Virus record (IMG/VR): IMGVR_UViG_3300008448_000747
Span: 1 to 22,067 of that record
Direction: 5' to 3' (one strand)
DNA length: 22,067 nt
Origin: a virus
Shown here in pieces: positions 6,733 to 14,119 of the stretch. The position numbers were made by a program, and so were the translations under genes. The first letter of the stretch is position 1. Every line of letters starts with the position of its first letter. The notes under the pieces are model-generated. The model was not told the DNA's origin and searched no databases. It saw only the letters and a list, made by a program, of their open reading frames with translations.

Positions 6733-6836
6733 TGTTTAACTGCAATTTTGTACAACAGAAATTAATGGAGATGAATGCCAAGACTCCAAAACAAGGGGGC
6801 AAAATAAAGGTAAAGAAAAATAAACCAAAAAAATGA
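6732..6836 (+). CDS. Tiny lysine-rich ORF, 34 aa
   Basis: ATG at 6732 overlaps the previous stop (TAATG) and its TGA overlaps the next ATG (ATGA at 6833-6836), which is the pattern of a real translated link in this operon. The C-terminal half is lysine-rich (KTPKQGGKIKVKKNKPKK); the first 14 residues look unlike it, so translation may instead start at one of two internal ATGs (6765 or 6771). Too short to assign a function. Confidence 0.5.
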   Translation: MFNCNFVQQKLMEMNAKTPKQGGKIKVKKNKPKK

Positions 6837-7123
6837 CGCCAAAAAAACCTATGGCAAAAAGCACCAAGAAGGTGATGCCAGCAAAACCAGTTAAGTCGGG
6901 CAAAATGTCAACTGCCCCTAATAAAAAGATGAGTTCTAAGTACGGAACAGAAGGTACAGGAACTGCCCCAAAAGGAACTCCTGTTTATAGTCGTTCTGCC
7001 CCCACCAAGTCTTATCAAGATAGTATGGCTGCCTATAACAAATACAAAGGTAAAGCAGCAGGTGCTGAAAATCTTAAACCCAAAGGTGCTCCAAAAACCT
7101 TTGTAAAAATGAAGAAATCATGA
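6833..7123 (+). CDS. Lysine-rich basic protein, 96 aa
   Basis: 22 lysines and one arginine against three acidic residues by hand count, with many A, P, S, T and G residues and histone-H1-like KKP/AKP spacing in the first third (KKPMAKSTKKVMPAKPVKSG). Probably disordered. Later segments (SYQDSMAAYNKYKGKAAGA) look helical. Start overlaps the previous stop and its own TGA overlaps the next ATG. Likely binds nucleic acid or packs with DNA in the virion; this is an inference from charge alone. Confidence 0.7.
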   Translation: MTPKKPMAKSTKKVMPAKPVKSGKMSTAPNKKMSSKYGTEGTGTAPKGTPVYSRSAPTKSYQDSMAAYNKYKGKAAGAENLKPKGAPKTFVKMKKS

Positions 7124-7422
7124 AACCCAAAAAACCCGTAGTCGGACCAGTTACAAAAAAGGTAGCCAAGAAGGTTGCTCCGAAAGTACCAATGACATCG
7201 GCAGGAACTGCTGAAGCAAAGGCCGCTAAGAAAAAATCAATGATGAAGACTGTTGGTACTGCTATTGGCGTGGCGGGTGCTACTGTTGGATCAATGTTGG
7301 CAGATGCTAGATTTCAACGTGGTGCCGAAAGAATTCGAGGCAATAGAGCCAATGTAAAGGTTTCTCCTAAAGATGCCTGGAAAGCAGGTAAGAATCAAAA
7401 ATCAACTAAGAAAAAACCATAA
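7120..7422 (+). CDS. Lysine-rich basic protein with a small hydrophobic segment, 100 aa
   Basis: Basic N-terminal part (KPKKPVVGPVTKKVAKKVAPK), then AEAKAAKKKSMMK and a mildly hydrophobic Gly/Ala stretch (about residues 42-62, VGTAIGVAGATVGSML), then a basic C-terminal part ending in KKKP. The middle stretch could be a membrane or membrane-active helix, or simply a helical core. It shares the ATGA overlap with the gene before it and ends two bases before the next gene. No family recognised. Confidence 0.7.
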   Translation: MKPKKPVVGPVTKKVAKKVAPKVPMTSAGTAEAKAAKKKSMMKTVGTAIGVAGATVGSMLADARFQRGAERIRGNRANVKVSPKDAWKAGKNQKSTKKKP

Positions 7423-7424
7423 TC

Positions 7425-7943
7425 ATGCCAAACATTAAGGAGAAAGTACGTGCCGTAAAAACCAAAACCAAAGCGGTTGTTGGTGCCAAAGTTAAAAAGG
7501 TTGGTACACTTGCTAAACAAGAGGCTCGTGGTGCTAGTGTAAACGCTCGTCAGAGGGTTGCTGATATGCAAGACGACAACACTCTTGGATATGTAAAGCG
7601 TCAAGGTCGTGTTAGCGCAAGACGTGCTGAGCGTGTTAAGCGTTCTTATGAAAGAAATATAAGCAGTCCTACTGCTCCCAAATACAAAGGAGAGAACTTG
7701 CCAGGAAGCAAAAGAAAAGCTATTCGTACAATCAACGAAAGTCTTAATACGAAATTGCAGGGTAGAGAGCGTAAGAAATTGGCTAAGGCATATTATGCTG
7801 ATTTGAAATCAAAACCAAAGACAATGGAAGAGATGCGCAAACAGAACAAAAAGAAATCTAAACAAGCATCTAAGTGTATTCCTGGAGGAAAAGGAAATAA
7901 CTTGTGTTTGCCACAAGGTCGTAACAATGAAGGAGGATTTTAA
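7425..7943 (+). CDS. Basic, arginine/lysine-rich protein, 172 aa
   Basis: Basic throughout, with an arginine-rich middle (GRVSARRAERVKRSYERN, about 61-78), helical stretches and a C-terminal patch containing two cysteines (SKCIPGGKGNNLCLPQG). The C-x(10)-C pair is not a recognisable zinc site. Largest of the basic array. Inferred to bind nucleic acid or to be a minor virion protein. Start ATG at 7425 is close to the previous stop; the next gene begins three bases after its stop. Confidence 0.7.
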   Translation: MPNIKEKVRAVKTKTKAVVGAKVKKVGTLAKQEARGASVNARQRVADMQDDNTLGYVKRQGRVSARRAERVKRSYERNISSPTAPKYKGENLPGSKRKAIRTINESLNTKLQGRERKKLAKAYYADLKSKPKTMEEMRKQNKKKSKQASKCIPGGKGNNLCLPQGRNNEGGF

Positions 7944-7946
7944 GAA

Positions 7947-8114
7947 ATGAAAAAACCAGTAAAAAAAGCCGTAGGTAAGAAGATTTCTGAATATGGAGGT
8001 ATGGAAAAGTACACTTCTAAAAAGGCTGAGATGAAGCATGAAAAGAAAGAGGGTAAGAAGGTTGAAGCCAAAGAGAAAATGATGTATTCTAACTTGAAAA
8101 AGAAGAAAAAGTAA
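7947..8114 (+). CDS. Lysine-rich small protein, 55 aa
   Basis: 21 of 55 residues are lysine, and the chain ends in KKKKK. Segments SEYGGMEKYTSKKAEMKHEKK alternate K with E, so the net charge is positive but less extreme than in neighbours. It has TAA at 8112-8114 overlapping the ATG of the next gene (TAATG) and starts three bases after the previous stop. It is short, but the exact overlap and matching composition support it as a true gene. Confidence 0.7.
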   Translation: MKKPVKKAVGKKISEYGGMEKYTSKKAEMKHEKKEGKKVEAKEKMMYSNLKKKKK

Positions 8115-8326
8115 TGGCATACGGCACTAAAAAGCAAAGATCAACTATCGTTAAGAAGGCGGTTGCTGGTAAAGACTTAGGAAAGAAAGGTAAAGAATTC
8201 AAACCTATGGCTCAAGCAGTCGCTAAATCTTACGAGAAAAAGGGGATGTCTTCCGCTAAAGCCGAAGCAATTGGTAAGGCAACTGCGGCCAAAACCATGT
8301 GGAAAAAACTCACTAAGAAAAAGTAA
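8114..8326 (+). CDS. Lysine-rich small protein, 70 aa
   Basis: 20 of 70 residues are lysine, ending in KKLTKKK. Helical core GKDLGKKGKEFKPMAQAVAKSYEKKG followed by SSAKAEAIGKATAAKTMW resembles short basic phage proteins of unknown function. The gene is joined on both sides by TAATG overlaps, so start and end are firm. DNA-binding is inferred from charge. Confidence 0.75.
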   Translation: MAYGTKKQRSTIVKKAVAGKDLGKKGKEFKPMAQAVAKSYEKKGMSSAKAEAIGKATAAKTMWKKLTKKK

Positions 8327-8478
8327 TGGCTGGCAAGGCAAAAGTAAAAACTTCCAAAGAAATTGCTAAGTGGAAACCAAAAGCAAAGGTTCGCCGCCCG
8401 GGTGTGGTTTCTAAAAAGAAGAACAGCAAACTCAAGTCAAGTAAAAATTATCGTAAGGCTTACAAAGGTCAAGGATGA
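8326..8478 (+). CDS. Lysine-rich small protein, 50 aa
   Basis: 16 lysines and three arginines in 50 residues with one glutamate, giving the highest charge density in the array. The C-terminal block RRPGVVSKKKNSKLKSSKNYRKAYKGQG is a pattern I associate with small conserved phage proteins. It overlaps the previous stop (TAATG) and the next start (ATGA). Likely a short, disordered nucleic-acid-binding peptide. Confidence 0.75.
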   Translation: MAGKAKVKTSKEIAKWKPKAKVRRPGVVSKKKNSKLKSSKNYRKAYKGQG

Positions 8479-8819
8479 AAGACGCTTGCTACACTAAAGT
8501 CAAAGCAAAATATGCTGTATTCCCTTCTGCAAGGGCATCTCAAGCAATTGCCAAGTGTAGAAAATCATCTGGTACAGTACGAAAAACAAAGGCTGGTTCA
8601 GATTTAAAAAGATGGGGAGCAGAAAAATGGGTAGATACTAAAAGTGGCAAAGCCTGTGGAGCAGGTGGATCTAATGAGTATTGCCGCCCATCAAAAAGAG
8701 TATCATCAAAAACACCAGTTACAAAGTCTGAATTAAGCCCATCAAAACTCGCGGCAAAGAAAGCCGAGAAATCGAGAGTTGGAATGGGTAAAAGAGTTAC
8801 AAACGTAAAAAGAAAATGA
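8475..8819 (+). CDS. DUF5872-like basic protein, 114 aa
   Basis: Begins KDACYTKVKAKYAVFPSARAS, and later has GAEKWVDTKSGKACG and EYCRPSKRVSSKTP, blocks that I recall from the DUF5872 family of viral proteins. Four cysteines (C5, C28, and C60 and C69 in the second block) could bind zinc or remain free. The last 30 residues are lysine-rich. It closes the lysine-rich array and its TGA overlaps the start of a membrane miniprotein (ATGA). Function unknown; family name from memory, not searched. Confidence 0.75.
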   Translation: MKDACYTKVKAKYAVFPSARASQAIAKCRKSSGTVRKTKAGSDLKRWGAEKWVDTKSGKACGAGGSNEYCRPSKRVSSKTPVTKSELSPSKLAAKKAEKSRVGMGKRVTNVKRK

Positions 8820-8905
8820 CGGAAGGTTTTTTATTCGGGGTAATATTCTGTATCTTTTTGTGGCTTATGGGGTATGCTGTTGCTAGTTATAGACACAAAT
8901 CATGA
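8816..8905 (+). CDS. Single-pass membrane miniprotein, 29 aa
   Basis: One hydrophobic helix (about residues 4-23, FLFGVIFCIFLWLMGYAVAS) followed by RHKS. Both ends are ATGA overlaps, with the DUF5872-like gene before and the spanin-like gene after, so the reading frame is almost certainly translated. Next to envelope genes it may be a small holin, antiholin or pinholin-like peptide; this is speculative. Confidence 0.6.
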   Translation: MTEGFLFGVIFCIFLWLMGYAVASYRHKS

Positions 8906-9213
8906 AATTTATCACGCCAATTTTACTAGTGATTCTGATCGCTTTGCTGGGGTATCAGACTTTTGTAAAGGAAGAACCAGACACCAAGAGTGAAATACTA
9001 CACTTCTTGGATTCAATTGAAAAGCACAACGAAGTCGTATTCAGCAAAATAGATTCGCTAGACCGACTGAAGCACGAGGAATACAAAGTCTACGAACAAC
9101 TCAATTTAAAATATGACACGATTCAAATTGCTATTGACACTATGCCTGACATTGATGGCACAAAATATCTACTCACAATCAGTAGACAGCTTACCGCTAA
9201 AGGAGTTGAATAA
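8902..9213 (+). CDS. Putative inner-membrane spanin (i-spanin-like)
   Basis: 103 residues. A hydrophobic N-terminal helix (about 5-20, TPILLVILIALLGYQT) acts as a membrane anchor; the rest is charged and helical (about 27-80), matching the topology of an i-spanin with a periplasmic coiled coil. The next gene begins 101 bases before the stop, in the +1-relative frame (start ATG 9113), which is the overlapping layout of Rz/Rz1 pairs. Start overlaps the miniprotein's stop (ATGA). Spanins fuse the inner and outer membranes to finish lysis of Gram-negative hosts. Confidence 0.65.
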   Translation: MKFITPILLVILIALLGYQTFVKEEPDTKSEILHFLDSIEKHNEVVFSKIDSLDRLKHEEYKVYEQLNLKYDTIQIAIDTMPDIDGTKYLLTISRQLTAKGVE

Positions 9214-9463
9214 TGAATTCCTCAAAGGAATAAAGGCCCGGGAGCGTGTGGTAACTCTGAAGACCATCATTCAGTTGGACAGCCAGCAACTGAGTTTGTA
9301 CAAAGATACCATTGTTCCCAATTACAAAAAGGCATTGGATACCTGTAAGTATGAGATCGTTCGTTTGAACGGAGTCATTGATCGTAAGGACCAAGCCATG
9401 AAGTTTTACAAGTACGGGTTTATTGGAACCACTGTACTTTTTATTTTAAAATTAATTATTTGA
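9113..9463 (+). CDS. Putative secreted partner overlapping the spanin-like gene
   Basis: 116 residues with a signal-peptide-like N terminus (residues 1-22, ending ...AQNIYSQS), a charged helical middle (about 28-96), and a C-terminal hydrophobic segment (about 99-116). The first 33 codons lie in another frame inside the previous gene. The frame stays open and has a normal composition after the previous gene ends, and no alternative start exists after 9213, so the overlap is real. The N-terminal cysteine is not in a classical lipobox, and a C-terminal membrane segment is unusual for an o-spanin. It may be a variant spanin or a membrane protein with both ends anchored. Confidence 0.65.
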   Translation: MTRFKLLLTLCLTLMAQNIYSQSVDSLPLKELNNEFLKGIKARERVVTLKTIIQLDSQQLSLYKDTIVPNYKKALDTCKYEIVRLNGVIDRKDQAMKFYKYGFIGTTVLFILKLII

Positions 9464-9464
9464 C

Positions 9465-9692
9465 ATGAGTTTTGAGACAAAAGTAAATCCCAGTTATTAC
9501 AAAAATGGGAAGGTAGAATGCATTGATGCGATTGAAGCAGCGACAATTAACAAATCTGGGCTAGAAGCCTATTGCACGGGCAATATTATTAAGTATCTTT
9601 GGAGATGCGAGGAAAAGAATGGTTTAGAAGACATTGCTAAAGCCAAGTGGTATTTGGATAAACTATATGATCACATGAATAAAAATGAATAA
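9465..9692 (+). CDS. DUF3310-like protein, 75 aa
   Basis: Pattern NPSYYKNGKVECIDAIEAA, then CTGNIIKYLWRCEEKNGLEDIAKAKWYLDKL, which matches the DUF3310 family of small phage proteins (known in many siphoviruses, function unknown). Soluble, compact and helical. It is one base past the previous gene and its last 8 bases overlap the next gene. The family assignment is from memory and looks firm because the whole length fits. Confidence 0.85.
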   Translation: MSFETKVNPSYYKNGKVECIDAIEAATINKSGLEAYCTGNIIKYLWRCEEKNGLEDIAKAKWYLDKLYDHMNKNE

Positions 9693-9873
9693 CTTAGAAT
9701 CACTATTTAAAAAACTAGAGGAATTGGTGGCTTGGAACGATTACTATCACCAGCAACACAACCCAATTGAGGCCAACAAAGTTCAAAAAGAAATTGAACA
9801 ATTAAAGAAAACAATTACAGAAATAAAAAATGGACAAACTAAAAGCGTTTCTCAAAAAGGTCAACATAACTGA
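9685..9873 (+). CDS. Small coiled-coil protein, 62 aa
   Basis: Short helical protein with leucine-based heptads (LESLFKKLEELVAW, then QKEIEQLKKTITEIKNG). It starts within the DUF3310-like gene and its C-terminal 44 bases overlap the next gene in another frame. No family is recognised. Its place before a small-terminase candidate suggests a packaging accessory, which is inference only. Confidence 0.65.
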   Translation: MNNLESLFKKLEELVAWNDYYHQQHNPIEANKVQKEIEQLKKTITEIKNGQTKSVSQKGQHN

Positions 9874-10150
9874 GGAAGAAGCGATTGATCGCCTTCAAGT
9901 TCAGATGTTTGATCCAGCCAAAGATTTCTATGGAACTTTGGTATCGGCATCTCGTCAGTTGATGGATGCTGTCAAAAGCAAAGAAATTGATTTAGATGAC
10001 CCTTACTACAAGGCTTTGTTCCAGTTGCTACAGGCAGGGGATAAAATCAATAAGAGTCTGAAACTCGCCCAATTAGAGGCGTACCCGAGCGAAGAAGTAG
10101 TCGATAGTGAAGTATCATTTATCGATCGCATGGCAGGTAAGAAAAAATAA
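9830..10150 (+). CDS. Putative small terminase subunit or packaging accessory
   Basis: 106 residues, helical, with an N-terminal basic helix (KLKAFLKKVNITEEEAIDRLQVQ) and an acidic linker near the end (SEEVVDSEVSF). It lies directly before the large terminase gene, with a TAATG overlap, a place where the small subunit is usual. Small terminase subunits are too variable to identify by sequence alone; the call rests on position and size. No clear helix-turn-helix motif was seen. Confidence 0.5.
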   Translation: MDKLKAFLKKVNITEEEAIDRLQVQMFDPAKDFYGTLVSASRQLMDAVKSKEIDLDDPYYKALFQLLQAGDKINKSLKLAQLEAYPSEEVVDSEVSFIDRMAGKKK

Positions 10151-11988
10151 TGGAGATCCTAACTAAGCAGAAGAGTTCGAAGTTCGTCTACGAGGATTGG
10201 GCGGCTAAACATTTGATTAGCCCACATGCTACTCGAAAAGAAAAGGACATCTGGTGGAACACCGAGATGGAATTCTGGCGTACTGGTAGGTTTGGATTGA
10301 CAGGTGCTCAGTACTTTTTTCTGAGTCAGGCTACAATCAAGGAAGCCACGGGTCTCAGAATCAAACCTATCTGGCGTGACTTGGACGATTTGATTTACCA
10401 ATCTTACGACGAAGCCCGAAATACATACTGGGATTTGATGGTTACCAAACGACGTGAGGCAGGTTTGTCTTTGACTTTTGGTGGGGTGATCCCTGTATGG
10501 ATATCACTGACCAATCCCGGGTCAACTTCTCTGCTAACATCCGCGGATAAAACGCGACTCGAGGAAATGTTTAAAGACAAGACTCGTGTAATCTATGATG
10601 GCTTGGATGATTACATCCGCCCTTCGGTTATTAGTACACGTCAGAGTGGTTATTTGCACATGGGGCAGTTAGATCAAAAGACAGGAGCAATCTCTGGTCT
10701 AGACTCAAAGATTATTACTCGTGACACAGTTGACAGCCCACAGTCATTGGAAGCGTTTCGTGCGATGCACATCTTTTTGGATGAGTTCTTTCTTCACCCA
10801 AAGGCAGACGTAGTGTATCGTTCGGCACAGGCGTCAACAAAGAAAGGATTTATGAAAGTGGCTCCTATTGTTATGGGAGGAAGTGCCGGGGAATCTTCGG
10901 TGATAGGTCAGAAGAAAGGAGCAGAACTTTGGCGGAATGCGGAAACTATTAAGATGCTCACAGTTTTCTTACCTGGATGGATGGGTATTACAGCGGCCCC
11001 AGAAATCGATTCAAAGGGTAAAGAAACAGGAAAGATAATTAACTTCTGTCCTAATGGATGGAGTGATGAAAAGATTGCTACGGAGTGGATTCTGAGAACC
11101 CGAGACAATTTAAATAAACTTGAGGATAAGAGTTTCTTGGATTCGTTCATCAAGCAGTATCCATTGGATATCCAAGAAGTATTTAGTGCCAATGCCAAGG
11201 GTGCTTTGCCTGCTGACGTGATGGCTAAACTTAACGAGCAGGAAAGAATTATTCTAGGAAGTCCCCCGCCAATTGAAAAGTGTAATCTATCGCGCGATGT
11301 AAACGAAAAGTTGCAGGTCACTCCGATTCAGAATGGCAAGATTTTGATTTTAGAGCGTTACAATCCGCTTCACAAATACATCTGTGGCATGGACCCGATT
11401 CCATTCGTTTCATCGAAGTTGAATGATGGGTCGGACAATTGCATTGTGGTTAAGAATATAGACACCAATCGATATGTAGCATTCTACAAAGAGCGCGCGC
11501 TGGACCCAGATATCATCATGCACAATAACATTTTACTTCAAGATTATTATGGTAAGGCAAAAGTGATGATTGAAGTCAACCGGGGAGGGGTAATTCTAGA
11601 TCACTACAAACAGCGTAATAGACTCGATCTTTTGGCTCCTAGACCATCACTACTGGGAAAGGTTTTTATTAGCGGAGAGCGAACCTTTGGTTGGTATAAG
11701 AACGACCATACGGGGGAGAGAGCCAACTCTTATATTATTGATTACTTCAGAAAGTACTGGGACTCAGTTTACTTCATGGATATTATTGAAGAGGCCAAAC
11801 TTTACCTTGTAGATAACACGGATATCGTGGATGCAATGGTCTCCGCAGAAATCTATCACCGCCAGATCATTGAAAAAGGTAAACGGGATACTGGACCAGA
11901 GTTAGAGGTCAAGAAAATCCCGTTCATAGAAATGGTAGACGGCCGGGCGGTCAGAGTATGGAAAGAGATTCGTGTGGAACGACAGTAG
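10150..11988 (+). CDS. terL: Terminase large subunit
   Basis: 612 residues, two domains. The ATPase has a degenerate Walker A at about 100-107 (KRREAGLS) and a Walker B at about 206-212 (MHIFLDE, D211 and E212). The nuclease domain has acids at D415 (ICGMDP), E475 (MIEVN) and D561 (DIVDAM), the usual metal-binding set. It packages DNA into the prohead and cuts concatemers. It is the last gene of the plus-strand run and ends head-on against the minus-strand gene, with a 38-base overlap of the two 3' ends. The length is normal for the family. Confidence 0.95.
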   Translation: MEILTKQKSSKFVYEDWAAKHLISPHATRKEKDIWWNTEMEFWRTGRFGLTGAQYFFLSQATIKEATGLRIKPIWRDLDDLIYQSYDEARNTYWDLMVTKRREAGLSLTFGGVIPVWISLTNPGSTSLLTSADKTRLEEMFKDKTRVIYDGLDDYIRPSVISTRQSGYLHMGQLDQKTGAISGLDSKIITRDTVDSPQSLEAFRAMHIFLDEFFLHPKADVVYRSAQASTKKGFMKVAPIVMGGSAGESSVIGQKKGAELWRNAETIKMLTVFLPGWMGITAAPEIDSKGKETGKIINFCPNGWSDEKIATEWILRTRDNLNKLEDKSFLDSFIKQYPLDIQEVFSANAKGALPADVMAKLNEQERIILGSPPPIEKCNLSRDVNEKLQVTPIQNGKILILERYNPLHKYICGMDPIPFVSSKLNDGSDNCIVVKNIDTNRYVAFYKERALDPDIIMHNNILLQDYYGKAKVMIEVNRGGVILDHYKQRNRLDLLAPRPSLLGKVFISGERTFGWYKNDHTGERANSYIIDYFRKYWDSVYFMDIIEEAKLYLVDNTDIVDAMVSAEIYHRQIIEKGKRDTGPELEVKKIPFIEMVDGRAVRVWKEIRVERQ

Positions 11989-12466
11989 TCATAATTTCCT
12001 CTTTTAACCTTCCGTAAACTTTAGCATATTGTTTTGAGGAGTGCATGAAATTTTCATGCTGGTTACAAGAGTGAATCACTGTGCTATGGTCCTTTCTAAA
12101 TATTGTTCCAATCTTTTCGTAGGTGTAGTGTAATTCGCGCCGCATATAATACATTACATGTCTTCGGCAATCAACGAACTCCCCTTTTCTGGTGTTGCCG
12201 CAAAAATCCATGATGGTGATACTATGAATAATGCACGCACAATCGATGATCTGTTTGTCCAGAGTCTTTAAAACATTGTAGGTGATGACCATGCTAGGTC
12301 GCTTCGCTTTACCAGTGATGGGGTTTAACGTACGGTTTTTGTACTTTAGATACAAATGATTTTTATTAATCGCGCGAACGATGCGGTTTGTTTCTAAGGA
12401 GTCTAGGTCAAGTTGTTTGACCACTAATTCCAATATTTCAGCGGTAAATTCTGCTACAGTAGGCAT
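11951..12466 (-). CDS. Stand-alone DnaA domain IV-like DNA-binding protein
   Basis: 171 residues. The C-terminal part (about 96-145) matches DnaA domain IV: CRRHVMYYMRRELHYTYEKIG, then the signature DHSTVIHSC. There is no AAA+ domain; the first 95 residues (basic, KAKRPSMVITYNVLK) are of no known family. It probably binds DnaA-box-like sites at the phage origin or blocks the host initiator. Located directly after the polymerase gene in the replication operon. It overlaps the terminase 3' end by 38 bases. Confidence 0.85.
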   Translation of the reverse strand: MPTVAEFTAEILELVVKQLDLDSLETNRIVRAINKNHLYLKYKNRTLNPITGKAKRPSMVITYNVLKTLDKQIIDCACIIHSITIMDFCGNTRKGEFVDCRRHVMYYMRRELHYTYEKIGTIFRKDHSTVIHSCNQHENFMHSSKQYAKVYGRLKEEIMTTVVPHESLSIL

Positions 12467-14119
12467 TTAAAATAAGGTTAATTGTTTGGGTTCGACTTCA
12501 TCGATAATTTTGTAACACTCCCGAAAGTAAAATTCGTAATGCAGATTGTAATCTTCAAACTTAGGTACGCTAAAGTACCGATTGAACAAGACAGTTTTTT
12601 GATTGGCTAGTAAATGGTGTACTCGTCCATCTTCGCACACTTTGAAGGATGTGCCTCCGTCTTTCGTTGTCGAGTAAAACCGAAGAACTTTGCCGTGATT
12701 CTCCGTAATAACTGTGTTTTCCTTCGAGTAGTTGTACTCGGCATGCCAGCCTTTAGTCGCTTTATATCTTCCACAAAAATCATATATGTTGGTGTTTTCT
12801 TTTACTGTTTTTTCTATTGGGATGTTTTCTAAAAAGTATTTTTCTAATGCTTTGGGTACTACTAAGAATGAATTGTCTTTGTGAAAGTCTTTTACGGTTT
12901 CAAATATACCTTTTCGTTTGATTTCTTCCTTCATGGAAACCGCTAAATAATTATTTACGTTGAAAATAACCATCTTTTTGTAGTCACTGCTTTCTAAAAT
13001 TAAGCCAGTCAGTTTCATAAATCTAGTATTGATGGCTTCCAGAATCTTTACGCTGGATCTATTGCATCGTATGGTGATACCATCGGTGTTGATCTGTAAG
13101 ATTTCAATGTCTGGCACCCCATCCGCATACCACTCGGCCAGCATCGCCAGAGTCAACTGCCCATTCAAGGTGATGCTGTAGAAGTAGTACCTGTCAAAAA
13201 AGGCACTCGTTGACTCCCCTGTCTTACCAAACACCCCGTTCAAACTGAGTTTAAACCCAGCATCCTTTACTTTGTCCTTGGCCTTTTGGGCCTCGACCCT
13301 CTCATCAAACAACTTGCGATACACATTGATGAATACATCTTTGGGGATGTGCTTAGGGTGAAGTCCATTTTGAATGGCAAGGTTGGGGTAATAGGATTTC
13401 ACATCGTAGTCAATGATGATTTTTTCATCGTCAGAATCATAGACCCCGGGCGTTATGCATCCGTGTATCCCGCCTACTCCGAAGTCGTATCTGAAGCCCC
13501 GGTATGTCACGTTGTACTTTAATTTGTTGGTATCGTTGACCACCGTCCACCGAACTTTTTTAAGGAGTTCGTTAAATTCATCGCTATTGAATTTGATGTA
13601 GGGCAAAATGCATCTGTTCAAATCAATTTCCTTGTCGAACTTAATTTGTGATTTTAGTTCGTTGCGACTCAGCCCACTTTCTTTCTTGATATACTGTAGA
13701 AATATCTCCTCCCCGATGGTGATGTCTGGAAAGTTGATCATGTTCTTTTTGTAAACCCTGCTTAACTCTTTACGGAACTCAATCTTGTCAAGGTTTACTT
13801 CGTAGAATGCTTTGGTAGAGAGTACGTCGTTGCGGTTGTACTTAATTACCTCCTCGATTAGATCATCGGGGACAGGCTCATTAAATTTCAAAGGCATGTC
13901 TTGTACATTCTCCCAGTAAATACTACATTGTAGGGCTTTCAGTGAAGTACTACGAGCCTTGTTGTTGTAGTGATTGATGAGGAACAGGTCAATTTCATAC
14001 TTTCCTTGGAACTTTTCCTTCTTTTCGTTTTGAATGTATAGTTGAACTTGATTGTAAAGCGAGTTGAGTATTTGCTGGGGGCTCAGTTTCTGAAATAACG
14101 AGTAATTATTCATCACCAT
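12467..14119 (-). CDS. DNA polymerase family B, main part (Exo III and polymerase domain)
   Basis: 550 residues. Exo III-like YNRNDVLST at 94-102 (Y94, D98), polymerase motif A DVKSYYPN at 239-246 (D239), motif B K290-L-S-L-N294-G-V-F-G298 and motif C N-T-D at 344-346. Motif C has asparagine in place of the first aspartate of the usual DTD; the second metal-binding aspartate is kept. Exo I and Exo II are in the preceding short ORF (14113-14316), in another frame. The start lies in an ATGGTGA stop/start overlap with that ORF. It is the replicative polymerase. See the split discussion under findings. Confidence 0.93.
   Translation of the reverse strand: MVMNNYSLFQKLSPQQILNSLYNQVQLYIQNEKKEKFQGKYEIDLFLINHYNNKARSTSLKALQCSIYWENVQDMPLKFNEPVPDDLIEEVIKYNRNDVLSTKAFYEVNLDKIEFRKELSRVYKKNMINFPDITIGEEIFLQYIKKESGLSRNELKSQIKFDKEIDLNRCILPYIKFNSDEFNELLKKVRWTVVNDTNKLKYNVTYRGFRYDFGVGGIHGCITPGVYDSDDEKIIIDYDVKSYYPNLAIQNGLHPKHIPKDVFINVYRKLFDERVEAQKAKDKVKDAGFKLSLNGVFGKTGESTSAFFDRYYFYSITLNGQLTLAMLAEWYADGVPDIEILQINTDGITIRCNRSSVKILEAINTRFMKLTGLILESSDYKKMVIFNVNNYLAVSMKEEIKRKGIFETVKDFHKDNSFLVVPKALEKYFLENIPIEKTVKENTNIYDFCGRYKATKGWHAEYNYSKENTVITENHGKVLRFYSTTKDGGTSFKVCEDGRVHHLLANQKTVLFNRYFSVPKFEDYNLHYEFYFRECYKIIDEVEPKQLTLF

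Noticed and set aside
7809-8137. Minus-strand frames rich in F and L over the lysine-rich genes
   Set aside because: The F/L-rich content is the reverse-strand image of lysine codons (AAA/AAG); the plus-strand genes here have exact overlaps and are favoured.
10908-11321. Long minus-strand frame of 137 codons within the terminase gene
   Set aside because: It lies entirely inside the plus-strand terminase coding sequence, has a serine/leucine-rich shadow composition, and no start context or neighbours on that strand.
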